This document shows positions 59,421-64,000 of a stretch of DNA of 64,000 nt, piece after piece. Each line of letters opens with the position of its first letter. Position 1 is the first letter of the stretch. The position numbers and the translations under genes are program-made. Source of the DNA: Stomorhina lunata. Its lineage: Eukaryota; Arthropoda; Insecta; Diptera; Rhiniidae. The stretch spans positions 110,417,468 to 110,481,467 of the forward strand of contig OW121743.1 of the NCBI GenBank assembly GCA_933228675.1, written 5' to 3'. The notes beneath the pieces were generated by a model. It was not told the DNA's origin, searched no databases, and was given only the letters and a program-made list of their open reading frames with translations.

Positions 59421-61578
59421 TCATAAATATTTACATATGTATTACATATGTATGTATGTATGAACATTAGTTGATGGTCGTTAGTTCGAGTCCATAATTT
59501 ATTTAAAAAACTAACTTGCTTTGATCATAAAAATGCAATCACTAACATAATCCGGCTTTGTTTTTCAAAACCCAGTTTCTATATCTAATTGATTTCATTA
59601 CCACATGACAATTGTGAAATGGAAAAAATTCCACAAGGAGAAGGGAATGACGTTGTTCTTTGTCTTTTCATTATTTAACGAGACTGACATAGAATCGAAG
59701 TTATTTTCTGCAAATATTTAGTTAGTTTCAATTCATTTAACAAATTGTATAAAATGTTATTTTTATAATTTTATTTTTTTATATTCCTATTATTTATTAT
59801 ATATTGAGTTCTCAGTTCTCAGGCAACAACCTGTTGTTTAAACATATGAACGAACTCAAAACATAATACATACAACTTTAGACTTTTGTGACTAAATAAA
59901 TAATTCGATCGTTCTTTACCAGACTCTGTATTTTTTTGCTTCTTGTTCAATTATTTAAAATTATTATTATTTTTTGTTGATTATTGAATTAACAATTAAA
60001 ACAAGTGTTTAATATGCTAAACGTTACGTATGCAATTCTACAAGAAACAACAAAACTTAAGTAAAGCCACCTCCAACTTCAGCTAACGATCAATAGCAGT
60101 CGATCAATATTCACATACACACATTTTATTCGTTTGTATGAGAAAGGCCTTTTATCAGTTTTTAAGCAATGAGGATTGACAAAGAGCTTTTGAAAACATT
60201 GAATTGTGCCAAAAGTAAAATTAAAGTGGATAAAGAACAATGAAAAGCAGAAAAACACACATTTCATGAGCACGTGTGCGTGCCTTAGCTTTCTTTCATT
60301 GGATGATCGTCTCCATTTGTTGTTTCCAATATACAGTAAAAGCGGTATACTCTCTTTTTTATGGGACTTTTCAAAAAGACCATACGGCAAATCAATGTTT
60401 GGAGGTGCAACATCTTTATATTAAAGAGTCTTTGCTCTTATGTCTACCAATATCTACCAATATTTTTACAAAAAACTGACAAAGGGCTTTTTATAACTCA
60501 ACCTTCCACTTAAAGTCTGTCTACTTATTATGTTCATTTTATTAATATATGCAGGCAATAGAATAATTGAAGCCATAATTTTTTTTCTATTCAAATTTTT
60601 TTTATTGACTTTGTATACTCGTAATTTGTTTAATAACTTTTCAGTTTTTTTTTTTGGCATTTTTTCTATTTTTAAATATTTTTGGCTTAAAAAGTACTTA
60701 AAAAACCTTATGTTTGACGTTGACACTTATTTGGGGTTGTCTAAATAAATAAACAAGTGATCAAAGAAAAAACAAAGTTATTCACATACACTGATCGCAC
60801 CATTTGTGGCTGGTGGGAACAGAATGGAAAAGAGTGTATTCATCGTTTGTTTTTTTGCACTATTGATGATATTTTGAATTATTTATAATTTCAAATCGCT
60901 CTAAAATAGACAATTCTTTTTCTCATCAAATCAATTTTGTAAAAAATAGTCCGTTTTCAATCCGCCGAATCCGTCGGATTATAAGTTATTAATATTAAAT
61001 TATTATCTTATTTATATTATGGGATTACACTCTGAAAAAATTCGGGAAACAACCTAGCGTGGGTTGTGGGCCTTGTTGAGTACATGACAAATCGTGTAAA
61101 AAATTTCAGAAATAAGTCCAAGTTTAGAAGTTATACGGAAAAAACCGATTTTAATGAGGTCCCTCAACATATCGATCCATAGCTCTGCAAATAAAATAAA
61201 GTAAAGTAAATTGCGCTTTAGAAGGGCATCTATGATAAATCAAAAGTGTTTTTGTTAAGATTTATAAAAAAAAACCAAAATTTGTCCTCTTCTTTGACCT
61301 TAGTAGCTTTTTTTTTGCTTATTCTTACATGAAGCTCATACAATTATATCAATATAACAAGGTTTTAATTTTTTAAATCAGACAAAAAATCTAAAAGTTA
61401 TTAAGCTTTCCATACATTTTGACATTTACTTTTGTAAATGTTAACTAATACTCATAGCTTGTCATTTTCTAGCTTTGAAAGACTGTATAAAACACAGTAG
61501 AAAAAATTTAAAATAATTTCTTTTGAATTTTAAAGACTACGAAAAATTAAAAAAAAACTAAACTTTCCATAAAAGCTT
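59421..61578. other. Long non-repetitive stretch, no gene recognised
   Basis: About 2.1 kb of AT-rich, apparently unique DNA. It starts with an ACATATGTATGTATGTATG microsatellite-like tract (59440). Overlapping open frames of 60-103 codons on both strands around 60080-60750 show no domain, signal or family resemblance. 61040-61200 has CGGGAAACAACCTAGCGTG and a weak CGATTTT-type phrase. Confidence 0.4.
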
Positions 61579-61960
61579 GCCTCATTTCTTAGCATATAAG
61601 CAGGACTAGACAGCCCATGCCACCAGAAGCCGATCAATTTTTTAACTTTCGTAAATACCACAATCATTAAAAAAAACTCGTAAAAATGAGTATTAAAATC
61701 ATTCAGTTGAAATTTCAAAGAAAAGACAACAACAAAATAGGCAAGAAACAAATCAAAATCCAATTTATAGCAACAAAATACATGGTTCGAGAGAACAAAG
61801 AAAAATAATCTAGAATATTGTTGCCACGACACTATTATTTTTGTAAACATTGGGCATATTTTTGTAAATATTGGGAATATTCTTCAAAACAAAAATAAGT
61901 TCTAATGTTAAACAATTTTAGATATTTTCGATCCGAAACGTTTTTTTTGTAGAAAAATTT
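61579..61960 (+). repeat. Dispersed module M2, copy b
   Basis: Second copy of 16150-16560 with the same block order. It lacks the ~27-bp piece seen in copy a. The minus-strand open stretch (61530-61850) retains the shared residues with copy a, but their conservation follows the DNA identity. It runs into array K, which has the same 30-bp unit as the array following copy a. Confidence 0.8.
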
Positions 61961-61976
61961 TTAATAAAAATATTTT

Positions 61977-62245
61977 TCTCAAAAAATAACAAAATAGTCG
62001 GGATGTAAATATTATTCAAAAAGAAGAGTATTCGCATTTGATCCCTAATCTGTTACATTTATTTATTAATGAACCAGACCAATTTATTGATAAAAAGCCA
62101 AAAAATGTTTGCGAAGAAACCAAAGTCCTCGACGCGTTTCGATGGTTGGATGGTTTTGGCTTTATATCAATAAATTGGTCTGTTGCATTAATAAATAAAT
62201 GTAACAGATTAGGGATCAAATGAGAATACTCTTCTTTTTGAAAAA
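61977..62245 (-). mobile_element. Long-inverted-repeat MITE, copy 3
   Basis: 87-bp arms at 62017-62103 and, inverted, about 62154-62240 differ at only a few positions. Both carry ATTTGATCCCTAATCTGTTA, CATTTATTTATTAATG and GACCAATTTATTGAT. The short interior on the minus strand has CATCGAAACGCGTCGAGGA, matching copies 1 and 2. The left terminal extension (AAAAAATAACAAAATAGTCG) matches copy 2. The two overlapping 61-67 codon frames on opposite strands begin with the same residues simply because the arms are inverted. Inserted at the start of array K. Confidence 0.88.
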
Positions 62246-64000
62246 TATTTTTCTTTAGAAAATTGTTCGATTATAAAATTATATTTTATAGAAAATTTTT
62301 CAATAAAAATATTTTTCTGCAAAAATTTTTTATGAAAATATTTTTATATCAAGAAATTTTTAAGTTTTTATAGAAACATTTTTGATAAGAAAATTTTTGA
62401 TAAAAAAATTTTTGATAAAAAAATTTTCTATGGAAAAATTTTTGAGAAAAAAAATTTTATATAGAAAAAATGTAGATAAAAAAAATTTTCTATATAAAAA
62501 TTTTTGATAAAAAAATTTTTTTGATAAAAAAATTTTCTAAAGAAAAATTTTTGAAAAAAAAATTTCTACAATAAAATTTTTGAAAAAAAAATTTCTATAG
62601 AAAAATTTTTGAAAAAAATTTTTTTATAAAAAATTTTTTTATAAAAAATTTTTTTATAAAAAATTTTTCTATAGAAAATTTTTTAATCAAAAATTTTTCT
62701 ATAGAATTTTTTTTTTTTCAAAAATTTTTCTATAGAAATTTTTTTTTTCAAAAATTTTTCTATACAAATTTTTTTTTTCAAAAATTTTTCTTTAGAAAAT
62801 TTTTTTATCAAAAATTTTTTTACAGAAAATTTTTTTATCAAAAAATTTTTGATAAAAAAATTTTCTATAGAAAAATTTTTGATAAAAAGTTTTTTATAGA
62901 AAAATTTTTGATAAAAATATTTTGTATAGAAAAATTTTTGATAAAAATATTTTGTATAGAAAAGTTTTTGATAAACATATTTTGTATAGAAAAATTTTTG
63001 ATAAAAATTTTTCTATAGAAAAATTTTTCATAAAGAAAAATTTTCTATAACAAAATTTTTGTAAAAATTTTCTATAGAAAAATTTTTGATAAAAAGTTTT
63101 CTATAGAAAAATTTTTGATAAAAATTTTATAAAAAAATTTTATAAATTTTTATAGAAATTTTTTTTTTCAAAAAATTTTCTATAGAAATTTTTTTTTTCA
63201 AAAATTTTTCTTTAGAAAATTTTTTTATCAAAAATTTTTTTATAGAAAATTTTTTTATCAAAAAATTTTTGATAAAAAAATTTTCTATAGAAAAATTTTT
63301 GATAAAAAAATTTTCTAAAGAAAAATTTTTGAAAAAAAATTTCTATAGAAAATTTTTTTATCAAAAATTTTTTGATAAAAAAATTTTCTATAAAAAAATT
63401 TTTGATAAAAAAATTTTCTAAAGAAAAATTTTTGAAAAAAAAAATTTCTATAGAAAATTTTTTGAAAAAAAAAATTTCTATAAAAATTTATAAAATTTTT
63501 TTATAAAATTTTTATCAAAAATTTTTCTATAGAAAACTTTTTATCAAAAATTTTTCTATAGAAAATTTTTACAAAAATTTTGTTATAGAAAATTTTTCTT
63601 TATGAAAAATTTTTCTATAGAAAAATTTTTATCAAAAATTTTTCTATACAAAATATGTTTATCAAAAACTTTTCTATACAAAATATTTTTATCAAAAATT
63701 TTTCTATACAAAATATTTTTATCAAAAATTTTTCTATAAAAAACTTTTTATCAAAAATTTTTCTATAGAAAATTTTTTTATCAAAAATTTTTTGATAAAA
63801 AAATTTTCTGTAAAAAAATTTTTGATAAAAAAATTTTCTAAAGAAAAATTTTTGAAAAAAAAAATTTGTATAGAAAAATTTTTGAAAAAAAAAATTTCTA
63901 TAGAAAAATTTTTGAAAAAAAAAAAATTCTATAGAAAAATTTTTGATTAAAAAATTTTCTATAGAAAAATTTTTTATAAAAAAATTTTTTATAAAAAAAT
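62245..64000. repeat. Minisatellite array K, 30-bp unit, strand-switching
   Basis: Same unit as array C (palindrome plus GATAAAAAAA linker). Blocks alternate between forward (TTTTTGATAAAAAAATTTTC) and reverse (TTTTATCAAAAATTTTTC) orientation, with switches near 62640, 62840, 63150, 63270, 63480 and 63790. Forward junctions contain TTATCAAAAAATTTTTGATAA-like palindromes. It is cut by the window end. Confidence 0.93.

Noticed and set aside
60079..60748. Cluster of overlapping 67-103 codon frames on both strands
   Set aside because: Chance open frames in a region with few stops; no domain, signal peptide or conserved motif, and frames conflict with each other.
61530..61850. 106-codon minus-strand frame partly shared with 16331-16564
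   Set aside because: Similarity extends over the whole M2 module at DNA level, with an indel between copies, so the shared residues do not show selection on a protein.
62016..62223. Two overlapping frames on opposite strands beginning with the same MIPNLLHLFIN residues
   Set aside because: Explained by the inverted arms of a MITE; no protein family.

Overview
Organism and setting. The window looks like repeat-dense nuclear DNA of a fly, most likely a calyptrate (blowfly, housefly or flesh-fly relatives). It is extremely AT-rich, and its recognisable genes are all metazoan transposon genes: two mariner-family transposases of the D,D41D (rosa-like) type, one Tc1/mariner transposase of the D,D37E type, and a non-LTR retrotransposon. 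It also carries tRNA-headed SINEs and degenerate phrases common in fly intergenic DNA. I found no convincing host protein-coding gene, rRNA or intact tRNA. The window is best read as pericentromeric or intercalary heterochromatin, or the inside of a very long intron.

Layout. About 25 kb of the 64 kb consists of eleven arrays (A to K) of related 29-31 bp minisatellites. Most share the perfect 14-bp palindrome TTTTCTATAGAAAA and differ in the linker between palindromes. They lie at 1-1495 (A), 4641-7640 (B), 16560-18840 (C), 28735-29640 (D), 32560-33410 (E), 38750-42610 (F), 43440-46445 (G), 47340-51075 (H), 52385-55595 (I), 58360-59420 (J) and 62245-64000 (K). Each array is homogenised for its own linker. 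Array I contains a 15-bp form that could be the ancestral monomer, array H contains a 598-bp higher-order duplication, array K switches strand repeatedly, and D and J are one family in opposite orientation.

Between the arrays lie transposons and dispersed repeats. There is a complete but internally deleted mariner on the minus strand (13356-14578) and a second copy on the plus strand (30026-31318) damaged elsewhere in the gene. A much older mariner relic lies at 32000-32295, and a dead D,D37E element with exact TA target duplications at 36459-37757. A LINE (33713-36208) is split by an 810-bp MITE whose removal restores the local reading frame; a 3' fragment of the same LINE lies at 26864-27432. 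A three-copy long-inverted-repeat family lies at 9100-9428, 20236-20605 and 61977-62245. A foldback element at 15401-15978 has a smaller relative inserted in a SINE at 27661-27971. Larger tandem repeats are a ~360-bp satellite (22090-24390), its inverted relative (11030-11950), a ~150-bp repeat (9785-10262) and a ~113-bp repeat (57930-58170).

How the pieces relate. Two different non-satellite modules (M1 at 1491-1735 and 4369-4640; M2 at 16150-16560 and 61579-61960) each occur twice and each time directly abut a minisatellite array. This suggests that the minisatellites travel with, or expand from, a dispersed element. That module-plus-array structure, the shared palindromic core and the per-array homogenisation are the most unusual features here. 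No function can be assigned to the satellite DNA from sequence alone.
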